Source: an uncultured Eubacteriales bacterium
Lineage (GTDB): Bacteria > Bacillota > Clostridia > Lachnospirales > Lachnospiraceae
Assembly: GCA_949289145.1 (NCBI GenBank)
Contig: CASEML010000115.1
Location: forward strand, 1 to 35,110
Direction: 5' to 3'
Length of the DNA: 35,110 nt
The notes under the pieces: model-generated
What the model was told of the DNA's origin: nothing
Databases searched by the model: none
What the model saw: only the letters and a program-made list of their open reading frames with translations
Part shown: in pieces, positions 23,731 to 31,820 of the stretch
How the letters are laid out: each line of letters starts with the position of its first letter
Position numbering within the stretch: position 1 is the first letter of the stretch
Position numbers and translations under genes: made by a program

Positions 23731-25905
23731 TTAGTTATTATTCTCTGTTGTGTCTTCTTGCTGTTCTGCCTGAGAAGACTCATTGTCAATAGTCGAAAAC
23801 TCTGGATCTAAATTGTCACCGGTTTCTGGATCATAATATGGGTCCTGTTCCTTCTGCTCCTCTTCATTGTTTTCCTCTGTATCTTCCTGGCTTTCCTCAC
23901 CATCATTCTGATTAGAATTTTCATCATTATCTTCAGAGCCAGCATTCGTCTCCTCATTTTCATTATTGTTCTCCTCATTCTGTGAGTTACTTTCTTCTCC
24001 GTTTTCTGTAGTGTTTTCTGTTCCATTCTCTTCACTCTGTTGTTCATTCATTTCAGCTAACTCTTCTTCGGTATACTCCTGATCTGGAAATATATTCATA
24101 TAAGGAAGCACTTCTGTCATTATATCTTTTGCAAGGGTGGTTGCATACTTACTTTGTGACTGCGGATAAATATTAGGCCGGTCAATCACTACATATACCA
24201 CTATCTGCGGACTTTCGGCAGGTGCATATCCTATAAAGGAAATCAAGTAATTTGTTTTATCTCTTCCCACACGTTCTGCCGTACCTGTTTTTCCGCCCAT
24301 AGAATATCCCGCTACTTTTGCGCTTCTGCCAGTACCGTTCTGCACTGTTTCAAACAGGTAACTGCGTATTTTCTCGCTGGTTGAGGCTGAAATGGTCTGA
24401 CGTACTAGATTGCTATCCATAGTTTCCACGGTTCCCCCATTGGCACTGGTGATTTTTTTCACCACATGTGGCTGATAATAATATCCTCCATTAATCAATG
24501 ATGAAAATGCTGATACCATCTGAACCATATTTACATTAAAGTTCTGTCCAAAAGAGTTAGTAGCTAAATCCGTAGGGCCCATATTATCCTCTGTATATAT
24601 CAGACCACTTTCTTCTCCAGGCAGATCAATTCCTGTCTTATAACCAATATTAAATATACTTTGATATTTGCAAAATTCTGACACACCAATTTTGGTTGCC
24701 ATCTGCATTAACGCATCATTACAGGAATTTGAAATTGCCTCTGCTATAGTTTCTGTTCCATGACCACTGCGGTTTACACATCTGATATTATGACCGCCCA
24801 CTTCCTGATGTCCGTCACAGTAGTAGGTTTCATCTCCTGTCATTTTACCTGATTCGATCCCTGCTGCCACAGTAAAGGGTTTTGCTGTAGAACCAGGTTC
24901 ATAATTTTCTGAAATGCAGAAATTTTTCCAACGCTGATTCAGCAATTCCATGGCAGCATCTTCATCTAACCCCTCCACGCGGTCAATGCTTTTAGGGTCA
25001 CTTAGATCAAATGTTGGGCTAGATGCCATTGCAAGTATCTCACCATTATTAGGGTCAGCAATAATTACACCAATATTTTCTGCACCATCCCCTTCTCTAG
25101 CTTCATTTTTATGTTCTTCATTAAACTTCTGAATATGTTTTTCCACAATCTGCTGAATATTTATATCAATGGTTGAAACTACAGTATTGCCGTTTGTAGC
25201 TTCTTTCACAGTACGTTCTAAATCTGCATCTGAATTAAGATATCCATATTCTCTGCCGTTGATTCCTGTAAGATATTCATTGTAATATTCTTCAATTCCA
25301 TACATACCTTGTGTGCCAGTTCCTAATGTAAATCCAAGCAGATCACTGGCCAGAGTACCATAATTGTACTTTCTTTTGTATTCCTTTTCAAACCATACAC
25401 CTTTGATATTAGGATTTACCTTTGCCCCTTTTTCATCTACTGCATCTACCATATCCTGAAAAGACTGCATCTGCTCATAAGGCACACCCTTCATCAAAAC
25501 ATAATATTGGGAAGTAGGATTGTTTGTAACTAACTCCCTGATTTCACTCTCATCTGCATCAAAGCAGGATACTAATGCCTGTATCGTAGGTTCCACACAT
25601 TCTCCTTTAGAAGATGTGGTCATAACTTTTGCATCTAATATTACATTATACACTTCTTCGCTGGTGGCAAGTACAGTTCCTTTGCGGTCTACAATATCTC
25701 CACGTTTTGCCACTATCGTACGACTGTCATAATTCTGATGTGCCAGCACCTGCTTGCTGTATTTTTCACCATCATTTTTGTAAATATAAACAAGCCTTCC
25801 TCCTAACGCAGTTAAAGCCAGCATGATGAAAATAAATAACACCGCCAGCTTCTTTTGCATTTTTCTTGTGAATCTCGGCTCGCCTGTTTTTGTCTTTTTC
25901 TTCAT
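23731..25905 (-). CDS. Division-type class B penicillin-binding protein (FtsI/Pbp2B-like) with acidic tail
   Basis: This 724-residue protein has a membrane anchor (LAVLFIFIMLALTALGGRLVYIY, about 20-42) and a dimerisation domain with the RGDIVDRKGTVLA motif. Its transpeptidase domain has all three active-site motifs: S339-T-A-K342, S394-C-N396 and K539-T-G541. It crosslinks peptidoglycan at the septum. No PASTA domain follows. Instead the last 115 residues (from about 608) are an extracellular low-complexity tail dominated by Glu, Asn, Gln and Asp, ending in TTENNN. AGGGAG lies 7 nt before the ATG. The gene lies between ftsL and spoVD, as expected for the division PBP of the cluster. Confidence 0.9.
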   Translation of the reverse strand: MKKKTKTGEPRFTRKMQKKLAVLFIFIMLALTALGGRLVYIYKNDGEKYSKQVLAHQNYDSRTIVAKRGDIVDRKGTVLATSEEVYNVILDAKVMTTSSKGECVEPTIQALVSCFDADESEIRELVTNNPTSQYYVLMKGVPYEQMQSFQDMVDAVDEKGAKVNPNIKGVWFEKEYKRKYNYGTLASDLLGFTLGTGTQGMYGIEEYYNEYLTGINGREYGYLNSDADLERTVKEATNGNTVVSTIDINIQQIVEKHIQKFNEEHKNEAREGDGAENIGVIIADPNNGEILAMASSPTFDLSDPKSIDRVEGLDEDAAMELLNQRWKNFCISENYEPGSTAKPFTVAAGIESGKMTGDETYYCDGHQEVGGHNIRCVNRSGHGTETIAEAISNSCNDALMQMATKIGVSEFCKYQSIFNIGYKTGIDLPGEESGLIYTEDNMGPTDLATNSFGQNFNVNMVQMVSAFSSLINGGYYYQPHVVKKITSANGGTVETMDSNLVRQTISASTSEKIRSYLFETVQNGTGRSAKVAGYSMGGKTGTAERVGRDKTNYLISFIGYAPAESPQIVVYVVIDRPNIYPQSQSKYATTLAKDIMTEVLPYMNIFPDQEYTEEELAEMNEQQSEENGTENTTENGEESNSQNEENNNENEETNAGSEDNDENSNQNDGEESQEDTEENNEEEQKEQDPYYDPETGDNLDPEFSTIDNESSQAEQQEDTTENNN

Positions 25906-25932
25906 TCTAAAACTCCCTGCAATCTCACAAGA

Positions 25933-26418
25933 TTAATTCTTTGGAACATCTTCATATTGTCTAAAATATTCTGCTTCTTTATCTTCGCACATAACTACCT
26001 GATCTTCGTCTGCATATACCATACCCAGTTCTTCCATGGCAATCCTCTTGATTTCTTCTAAATCAACGGAATTAGTTACCCTGCTGTATTCTGCATCATT
26101 TTCAATCTTCAAGTCAGAAAGCTGGGATTCCAAGGCCGATATGTTTTCGATTTTTCCCGTAATTTCAGAACGTAACTGAATATAGTGAAAACACACTGCA
26201 AATGTTACCACACATGCTGCAGACAAAAACATAACATATGCCGGATTCATATGTCTTGCCTTTTCCCTATTTTTACGAATAGCATTTTTAGGTACTCTCT
26301 GCCCAGTTCTTTTTGGCTCCATTTCAGGCACTACTTCTAAACGACGTGCAGTATTGCCGTATACATATACATTCTGCTTTTTCATATTGTTTTTACTTCT
26401 CACTGCTCTCTTTGCCAT
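25933..26418 (-). CDS. ftsL: FtsL-like cell division protein
   Basis: This 161-residue protein has a basic N-terminal cytoplasmic part and one membrane helix (AYVMFLSAACVVTFAVCFHYI, about 60-80). A predicted coiled coil follows (EITGKIENISALESQLSDLKIENDAEY), then a DLEEIKRIAMEELGM segment typical of the FtsL/DivIC family. Sequence conservation in this family is low, so the call rests on topology and on its place between rsmH and the division PBP. It would form the FtsQ-FtsL-FtsB complex at the septum. The N-terminal part is longer than in Bacillus FtsL. Confidence 0.8.
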   Translation of the reverse strand: MAKRAVRSKNNMKKQNVYVYGNTARRLEVVPEMEPKRTGQRVPKNAIRKNREKARHMNPAYVMFLSAACVVTFAVCFHYIQLRSEITGKIENISALESQLSDLKIENDAEYSRVTNSVDLEEIKRIAMEELGMVYADEDQVVMCEDKEAEYFRQYEDVPKN

Positions 26419-26429
26419 GTCATTCTCCC

Positions 26430-27371
26430 CTATTCTCCTCCACGCACAAACACTCGCAACTTTGCACTTTTTGAACGCGAATTTTCTTCTAATTCTTTTT
26501 CACTTGGAAGGATCGGTTTTCTGGTAACTACCTTTCCTTTACTTTTTTTTCCACATACACACATCGGAAACTCGGGAGGACAGATACATGGATTTTCATT
26601 TTTACGAAAATTGTTCTTTACGATTCTGTCTTCTAGAGAATGGAATGTGATAATACTTAAATGACCGCCTTCATTTAACAGATCGATCATTTCATCTAAC
26701 GTATTTTCCAGAACTTCCAGTTCTTTATTCAATTCAATGCGAATCGCCTGAAAAGTTCTTTTTGCCGGATGCCCACCTGTTTTCCTTACCTTGGCGGGAA
26801 TCGCATTTTTAATAACCTCTGTCAGTTCATTGGTTGTTTCGATTGGCTTCTCTGCTCTTGCCTTCACAATGTGCTTGGCAATATTTTTTGCAAATCTATC
26901 CTCTCCATAATCCCTGATAATACGATATAGTTCCATCTCGCTGTACTCATTGACTATATCCTTTGCGGTATAGGCTTGTCTTCTGTCCATACGCATATCC
27001 AACGGAGCATCTTCTCTGTAAGTAAATCCTCGATCCACAGTATCCAACTGATACGAAGATACACCCAGATCCAGAATAATACCATCTACTTTCTCTATGC
27101 CGATTTCATTTAAACATTGTTTCATATTACAATAATTGCTCCGTATTATGGTAACTTTACTCTCATGTTCTTTTAGACGTTGAGCGGCAGCTGCAATAGC
27201 GGCATCATCCTGATCAATTCCTATCAGTCTTCCCCTTTCTGATAACTGTCTGCAGATTTCTAAAGCATGTCCCCCACCCCCAAGGGTTCCATCCACGTAA
27301 ATCCCGTCCGGTTTAATATGAAGGGATGAAACTGTTTCTTCTAACAATACTGATTTGTGCTGAAATTCCAT
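26430..27371 (-). CDS. rsmH: 16S rRNA (cytosine-1402-N4)-methyltransferase RsmH
   Basis: This 313-residue SAM-dependent enzyme (formerly MraW) methylates C1402 in the ribosomal P site. Typical stretches are [28 protein letters not shown] (SAM loop), [48 protein letters not shown] and [17 protein letters not shown]. It also has the Cys-rich [19 protein letters not shown] near the end. It lies 16 bp behind mraZ, the universal order. Confidence 0.97.
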   Translation of the reverse strand: MEFQHKSVLLEETVSSLHIKPDGIYVDGTLGGGGHALEICRQLSERGRLIGIDQDDAAIAAAAQRLKEHESKVTIIRSNYCNMKQCLNEIGIEKVDGIILDLGVSSYQLDTVDRGFTYREDAPLDMRMDRRQAYTAKDIVNEYSEMELYRIIRDYGEDRFAKNIAKHIVKARAEKPIETTNELTEVIKNAIPAKVRKTGGHPAKRTFQAIRIELNKELEVLENTLDEMIDLLNEGGHLSIITFHSLEDRIVKNNFRKNENPCICPPEFPMCVCGKKSKGKVVTRKPILPSEKELEENSRSKSAKLRVFVRGGE

Positions 27372-27387
27372 ACTTCCTCCTACATGA

Positions 27388-27819
27388 CTAAAGACTTATT
27401 CCAAGTTCTGCCATACTTTCGGCAATGTCTTCCACATCATCATATGTACAGTTCTCATTCCACTTATCTTTACTCCATATTTCTATTCTGCTGGCAACAC
27501 CCACTAAAACCACATCTTTTTCCAACTCGGCAAATTCTCTTAAAACTGCCGGAACCAGTATTCTTCCCTGCTTGTCCACTTCACAGCTGGTAGCTCCTGC
27601 CATGAAGAAACGAGTCATTTTTCTTGCGTTCTTATTGGTAAATGGAAGTGATCTCAATTTTTCTTCGAAAGCAGCCCATTCATCGTTAGCATAAACACAC
27701 AAACAACCGTCCAATCCTTTCGTGATTACAAAAACATCTCCTAATTCTTCACGAAACTTGGCCGGTACGATTAATCTGCCCTTTGCATCGATTGTGTGGT
27801 TATACTCCCCCATGAACAT
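27388..27819 (-). CDS. mraZ: MraZ, transcriptional regulator of the dcw cluster
   Basis: This 143-residue protein consists of two AbrB-like repeats, each with the D-x-K-G-R motif: [13 protein letters not shown] (about 11-23) and [16 protein letters not shown]. MraZ forms a ring-shaped oligomer that binds a series of short direct repeats in its own promoter and represses the cluster. Those repeats are visible upstream at 27829-27872. The start [11 protein letters not shown] is the family start; a GGTG ribosome site overlaps the operator. Confidence 0.97.
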   Translation of the reverse strand: MFMGEYNHTIDAKGRLIVPAKFREELGDVFVITKGLDGCLCVYANDEWAAFEEKLRSLPFTNKNARKMTRFFMAGATSCEVDKQGRILVPAVLREFAELEKDVVLVGVASRIEIWSKDKWNENCTYDDVEDIAESMAELGISL

Positions 27820-27828
27820 AATTAATCA

Positions 27829-27872
27829 CCACTTTCCTCCACTGAGAACCATTTTCATCCACTTTCCTCCAC
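27829..27872 (-). promoter_or_regulatory. MraZ operator: five boxes at 10-bp intervals
   Basis: On the minus strand GTGG occurs at 27829-27832, 27839-27842, 27859-27862 and 27869-27872. The site at 27849-27852 reads ATGG, so five boxes are spaced exactly 10 bp apart (one DNA turn). Two pairs form an identical 14-bp sequence (CCACTTTCCTCCAC on the plus strand). MraZ operators consist of G-rich direct repeats at 10-bp spacing. They lie just downstream of the -10 (27883-27888), a position suited to repression. Confidence 0.85.
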
Positions 27873-27882
27873 TCATATAGCT

Positions 27883-27911
27883 ATTTTATATGAATATCCC
27901 CAAAATTTCAA
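27883..27911 (-). promoter_or_regulatory. SigA-type promoter of the dcw cluster
   Basis: On the minus strand TTGAAA (27906-27911) and TAAAAT (27883-27888) are spaced by 17 bp, each matching five of six positions apart from one base in the -35. The site lies between the upstream terminator and the MraZ boxes and would start the mraZ transcript. Confidence 0.65.
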
Positions 27912-27943
27912 GTGTTTTATTCGTATTTTCCCAAACAATGCAA

Positions 27944-27988
27944 AGAAAAAAAGGGCGTTTGAAACATCTTGTATCGTTTCAAACACCC
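27944..27988 (-). terminator. Rho-independent terminator of the lgt-spo0E-like operon
   Basis: On the minus strand GGGTGTTTGAAAC pairs over 13 bp (one G-U) with GTTTCAAACGCCC around a 10-nt loop, followed by seven T. It lies 20 bp behind the small Spo0E-like gene and insulates the dcw promoter. Confidence 0.92.
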
Positions 27989-28008
27989 TGTACTATATCT
28001 TGTAGTAT

Positions 28009-28191
28009 CTATTCATTTTTTCTTTTTGTGATTTCAATGTAATCTTCAATTAATTTGTCCACTTCCAGGCTTAGTTCATACACTACATCATAGTCTTCTT
28101 TTTCCTCAATGGCACAATTTAATTTCTTACGCTTTTCTTCAATTTGCTCTTCTAATTTTTCTTTAATTACCCCAAACTGTTCTCTGGACAT
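28009..28191 (-). CDS. Spo0E-like aspartyl-phosphate phosphatase
   Basis: This 60-residue helical hairpin protein matches the Spo0E family: a first helix with KEKLEEQIEEKRKKLN, and a second carrying the signature S-x-x-x-D (SLEVD in YELSLEVDKLIEDYI). Family members remove the phosphate from Spo0A and so delay sporulation, or act on other response regulators. I chose ATG 28189-28191 with AGGA eight bases before it; a GTG two codons earlier is too near that site. It follows lgt by 15 bp and so is cotranscribed with it. Spo0A itself is not in the window. Acidic and Lys residues dominate, so the call rests on the motif and size. Confidence 0.75.
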   Translation of the reverse strand: MSREQFGVIKEKLEEQIEEKRKKLNCAIEEKEDYDVVYELSLEVDKLIEDYIEITKRKNE

Positions 28192-28206
28192 TTCCACCGT
28201 CCTAAC

Positions 28207-29055
28207 TCATCTTACCTTTTTTCGTTTCCAAACAATCATAATGATTCCCACACCAATTAAGATTACAGCCAACACCTGTGATACTGGAAGACCAATCCAC
28301 GGTATCAATAGCTGGTCTGTTCTCAGCCCCTCAATCCATGCACGTCCCATTCCATACCCAATCAAATAAAACGCAAGCAGTTCACCCTCAAATTTCTTCT
28401 TATTTTTATACAAGAGAATTACAAGAAGCACCGCAAGGTTCCATAAGGACTCATATAGAAAGGTTGGATGTACCTGAATATAATTTGTTCCTTCTATCAT
28501 ATGTTCTGCAATATCTGCAGAAATATCCCTCTGCCGAACCATAGAAACTGGCAGCTGCATGGCAAACAAACCATCTGTATAACCACCAAAGGCTTCTCTG
28601 TTGGTAAAATTACCAAATCTTCCCATAATCTGTCCGATCAGCAATCCCGGAATCAGCGTATCTGCCATCTGCCAAAAAGACAGCTTCTTTTTTCTGGAAT
28701 ACACAAAAACAGTAATAGCTCCTGCAATTACGCCTCCGTAGATAGCCAAACCGCCATTTCGGATATTAAAGACGCTCCATAAATCATCTTTAAACATATC
28801 CCAAAAAAAGATTACATAGTATACTCTGGCACCTATCACAGAGAAGATAATCAATACCACAAACAAATCCCAATAATGATCAGGGTTCTGACCTGTTTTT
28901 TTCGCTTCCCTTACTACATACAACAAAGCAAGCAGCATCCCAGTCCCTATAATAATTCCATACAAGGCAATATTGATTCCAAATATTTCTACAGATTTCG
29001 GTACATAATCCAAATAAATTCCCAAATTTGGGAAATTGATACTATAATCATTCAT
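28207..29055 (-). CDS. lgt: Prolipoprotein diacylglyceryl transferase Lgt
   Basis: This 282-residue membrane enzyme has seven predicted helices. It attaches diacylglycerol to the lipobox Cys of prelipoproteins, the first step of lipoprotein maturation. Signature residues lie in IRNGGLAIYGGVIAGAI and GRFGNFTNREAFGG (the Lgt motif with its essential Arg and Asn), and in the late HPTFLYESLWN. It would serve the MalE lipoprotein encoded in this window. GAGGGAAAGAC precedes the start codon. Confidence 0.95.
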   Translation of the reverse strand: MNDYSINFPNLGIYLDYVPKSVEIFGINIALYGIIIGTGMLLALLYVVREAKKTGQNPDHYWDLFVVLIIFSVIGARVYYVIFFWDMFKDDLWSVFNIRNGGLAIYGGVIAGAITVFVYSRKKKLSFWQMADTLIPGLLIGQIMGRFGNFTNREAFGGYTDGLFAMQLPVSMVRQRDISADIAEHMIEGTNYIQVHPTFLYESLWNLAVLLVILLYKNKKKFEGELLAFYLIGYGMGRAWIEGLRTDQLLIPWIGLPVSQVLAVILIGVGIIMIVWKRKKVR

Positions 29056-29070
29056 TGTCTTTCCCTCTAC

Positions 29071-29099
29071 ATTTTAATTTGTTTTATTACAGAAAGCAA
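29071..29099 (-). promoter_or_regulatory. Candidate promoter of lgt
   Basis: On the minus strand TTGCTT (29094-29099) and TAAAAT (29071-29076) are spaced by 17 bp, just behind the ychF terminator. The -35 matches only three of six positions, so the call is weak, but a promoter is expected here. Confidence 0.3.
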
Positions 29100-29141
29100 C
29101 AAAAAGACATCGACAATATTCGACTTGCCATCGCCGATGCC
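29098..29141 (-). terminator. Rho-independent terminator of the rlmN-ychF operon
   Basis: On the minus strand GGCATCGGCGAT pairs over 12 bp (three G-U pairs) with ATTGTCGATGTC around a 12-nt loop, followed by TTTTTGTT. It lies 25 bp behind the ychF stop codon. Confidence 0.75.
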
Positions 29142-29166
29142 TTATGGTGTTTATGAAGCCAATTTC

Positions 29167-30264
29167 TTACACATTAAAGCGGAACAAAATTACATCTCCG
29201 TCTTTCACCACATATTCCTTTCCCTCTAAACGTACCAGTCCCTTATCTTTTGCTGCTGCATAAGTTTTGCAATCTAATAAATCCTGATAATTTACAACCT
29301 CTGCACGGATAAATCCCCGTTCAAAATCCGTATGGATTTTTCCTGCCGCCTGAGGAGCTTTGGTACCTTTTTTAATGGTCCATGCTCTTGTTTCATCTTC
29401 TCCTGAAGTTAAGTAACTTATCAGTCCAAGGAGACTGTAGCTTGCGCTAATTAATTTATCCAAACCGGATTTTTTTAATCCTAAGTCTTCTAAGAATTCC
29501 TGTTTTTCATCTTCCTCTAATTCTGCGATTTCCTGTTCGATCTGCGCACATATAACAAACACTTCACTTTGGTTTTCTTTCGCAAATTTTCTCACTGACT
29601 GCACGAATTCGTTCGAGGCTCCGTCATCTGCCAAATCTTCCTCGGAAACATTTGCCGCAAAAATAACCGGTTTATACGTTAGCAGATTATAAGAAATCAG
29701 CAATGCTTCTTCCTCTTCATCTGCCGGTTCAAATACTTTCGCTAACTTGTTTTCTTCCAAATGTGCCTTTAAGCGTTCAATCAGCGCCACTTCTTTTGCC
29801 AATGTCTTGTCATTTCTCGCACCTTTCACTGCCTTAGCATATCTTCTTTCCAAAATTTCAATATCTGAGAAGATTAATTCCAAATTAATGGTCTCAATAT
29901 CACGAAGAGGATCTACACTTCCGTCCACATGTACCACATTCGCATCCTCAAAGCAGCGTACCACATGTACCACTGCATCAACTTCACGTATATTAGAAAG
30001 GAACTGGTTTCCCAAACCTTCTCCTTTAGATGCCCCCTTTACCAGACCTGCAATATCCACAAACTCAATGACTGCCGGCGTCACTTTTTTCGAATGATAT
30101 AAATCACCAAGCTGCTTTAATCTTTCATCCGGTACAGTAACAATCCCCACATTTGGATCAATGGTACAGAATGGGTAATTCGCAGATTCTGCTCCAGCCT
30201 TGGTCAGTGAATTAAACAATGTACTTTTTCCTACGTTTGGTAAACCAACAATACCTAATTTCAT
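29167..30264 (-). CDS. ychF: Redox-responsive ATPase YchF (Obg family)
   Basis: This 365-residue P-loop protein has GLPNVGKST (residues 7-15) and the switch stretch [38 protein letters not shown] and NVSEEDLAD stand in place of the canonical GTPase N-K-x-D, which explains ATP preference. A helical insertion domain and a C-terminal TGS domain ([28 protein letters not shown]) follow. It is a universal, ribosome-associated factor linked to the stress response. GGAGATAGAAATT precedes the ATG. It is the last gene of the rlmN-stp-prkC-rsgA-rpe-ychF run. Confidence 0.97.
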   Translation of the reverse strand: MKLGIVGLPNVGKSTLFNSLTKAGAESANYPFCTIDPNVGIVTVPDERLKQLGDLYHSKKVTPAVIEFVDIAGLVKGASKGEGLGNQFLSNIREVDAVVHVVRCFEDANVVHVDGSVDPLRDIETINLELIFSDIEILERRYAKAVKGARNDKTLAKEVALIERLKAHLEENKLAKVFEPADEEEEALLISYNLLTYKPVIFAANVSEEDLADDGASNEFVQSVRKFAKENQSEVFVICAQIEQEIAELEEDEKQEFLEDLGLKKSGLDKLISASYSLLGLISYLTSGEDETRAWTIKKGTKAPQAAGKIHTDFERGFIRAEVVNYQDLLDCKTYAAAKDKGLVRLEGKEYVVKDGDVILFRFNV

Positions 30265-30282
30265 AATTTCTATCTCCTATAT

Positions 30283-30933
30283 TTATTTCATGATGTTGTA
30301 TATTTTTTCTAAGTTTTCTTCTATGCTGCCCTGAAACACGGCAGACCCCATAACTGCAATGTCCACACCTGCCTCTGCGATTTCCTGTACATTGGAAGCA
30401 TTCACTCCCCCATCCACTTCTATCAGTGTGGAAAGCTTTCTAGCAGTAACCATGGATTTCAATGTCTTAATTTTGTCTGTGGCATATGGAATATACTTCT
30501 GTCCGCCAAACCCAGGATTTACACTCATAATCAGTACCATATCCAGCTTGTCCAGCACATACTCTATCGTCTGTAAGGGAGTGGCAGGGTTTAGGGCAAC
30601 TGCCGCTTTACAGCCACAGTCCTTGATTTGAGTTATGACTCTGTCCAAATGAACGCATGCTTCTGCATGTACTGTAATAATGTCTGCGCCACATTTTGCA
30701 AACTCTGCAATATACCTTTCCGGCTCTTGGATCATAAGATGTACATCAAAGATCATACCTGTGATGTTCCGAATAGAACTGATAATGGGCATCCCAAAAG
30801 ATATGCTTGGAACAAATTTTCCGTCCATAACATCAATATGCAGGTATTTTACTCCCGTTCGTTCCACTATCTTAATATTATCACCAAGATTTGCAAAGTC
30901 TGCCGATAAAATTGATGGCGCAATTTCTAACAT
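30283..30933 (-). CDS. rpe: Ribulose-phosphate 3-epimerase
   Basis: This 216-residue TIM-barrel enzyme interconverts ribulose 5-phosphate and xylulose 5-phosphate in the pentose phosphate pathway. Visible signatures are APSILSADFANLG, HIDVMDGKFVPSISFG, FDVHLMI, MSVNPGFGGQKYIP and EVDGGVNASN, carrying the metal-binding and catalytic His and Asp residues. AGGAGG precedes the ATG. It is cotranscribed with rsgA (10 bp), a common order in Firmicutes (prkC-rsgA-rpe). Confidence 0.97.
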   Translation of the reverse strand: MLEIAPSILSADFANLGDNIKIVERTGVKYLHIDVMDGKFVPSISFGMPIISSIRNITGMIFDVHLMIQEPERYIAEFAKCGADIITVHAEACVHLDRVITQIKDCGCKAAVALNPATPLQTIEYVLDKLDMVLIMSVNPGFGGQKYIPYATDKIKTLKSMVTARKLSTLIEVDGGVNASNVQEIAEAGVDIAVMGSAVFQGSIEENLEKIYNIMK

Positions 30934-30943
30934 AATTAACCTC

Positions 30944-31819
30944 CTAGTACTTTTTCTTATTTTTAATTTCTTCTAAAATCTGTATATAGTTCTCGTAACG
31001 AAGTCTGCTTATTTCCCCCTGTGCCACTTTTTCCTTTACAGCACAATCTGGTTCCTTATAATGCAGACATCCCAAAAAGCGGCAGTGTCCATTATATTCC
31101 AAAAATTCATCATAATATTCTTTTAATTCTTCTTTTTCAATGTCTAACGTATAAAGAGAGCTAAAACCCGGTGTATCCACGAAATAAGTCTTATCGTCTG
31201 CCGCAATCAGTTCTGCATGTCTTGTGGTATGTTTTCCTCTGGAAATTTTCTCACTGACTGCTCCCGTTTCCATACAAACCCCGCTTTGTAGAAGATTTAC
31301 CGTGGAGGATTTTCCCACACCGGAAGGACCGGCAAGCACAGTGGTTTTACCCACAAGTTCTTTTTTTAGTTCTTCCATGCCAGCATTCTCTCTGGCACTG
31401 GCAAACATCAGCTTACAGCCGCTGCCCCGGTAAGCCATTTCTAACTCTTTTTTTTCTTCTTCCGTAATTAAATCACATTTGTTAAAACATAGGATAATAT
31501 CAATTCTCTGTTCTTTCATAAGAAGAATCATTCGATCTAACAAATTAAAATTTGGCTGCGGCTCTTTGGCTGCAAAAATAATCAATGCCTGATCCACATT
31601 TGACACCACTGGACGGATCAGCTCATTGCGGCGTTCTATCAGTGTTTCAATGTTTCCCGTCTTTTCTTCCTGGGACAACACCTCAATGGTCACATAGTCC
31701 CCCGGTATGATCTTTATTTTCATTTTTCGAAAAATGCCTTTCGCCTTACACTCATACACGCCATACTCCGTCTGTACATAGTAGAAGCCGGCAATTCCCT
31801 TGATAACTCTTCCCTGCAT
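30944..31819 (-). CDS. rsgA: Small ribosomal subunit biogenesis GTPase RsgA
   Basis: This 291-residue protein is a circularly permuted GTPase. An N-terminal OB fold is followed by the G4 motif CFNKCDLI, which lies before G1 (GPSGVGKSS) and G3 (DTPGF). A C-terminal zinc module (CRFLGCLHYKEPDCAVK) completes it. RsgA assists the late maturation of the 30S subunit. It follows prkC with almost no gap (1 bp). Confidence 0.97.
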   Translation of the reverse strand: MQGRVIKGIAGFYYVQTEYGVYECKAKGIFRKMKIKIIPGDYVTIEVLSQEEKTGNIETLIERRNELIRPVVSNVDQALIIFAAKEPQPNFNLLDRMILLMKEQRIDIILCFNKCDLITEEEKKELEMAYRGSGCKLMFASARENAGMEELKKELVGKTTVLAGPSGVGKSSTVNLLQSGVCMETGAVSEKISRGKHTTRHAELIAADDKTYFVDTPGFSSLYTLDIEKEELKEYYDEFLEYNGHCRFLGCLHYKEPDCAVKEKVAQGEISRLRYENYIQILEEIKNKKKY

Positions 31820-31820
31820 A

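Noticed and set aside
23808..24047. Basic Lys/Arg-rich frame in the PBP tail
   Set aside because: It is an out-of-frame reading of the Glu/Asn-rich tail of the division PBP.
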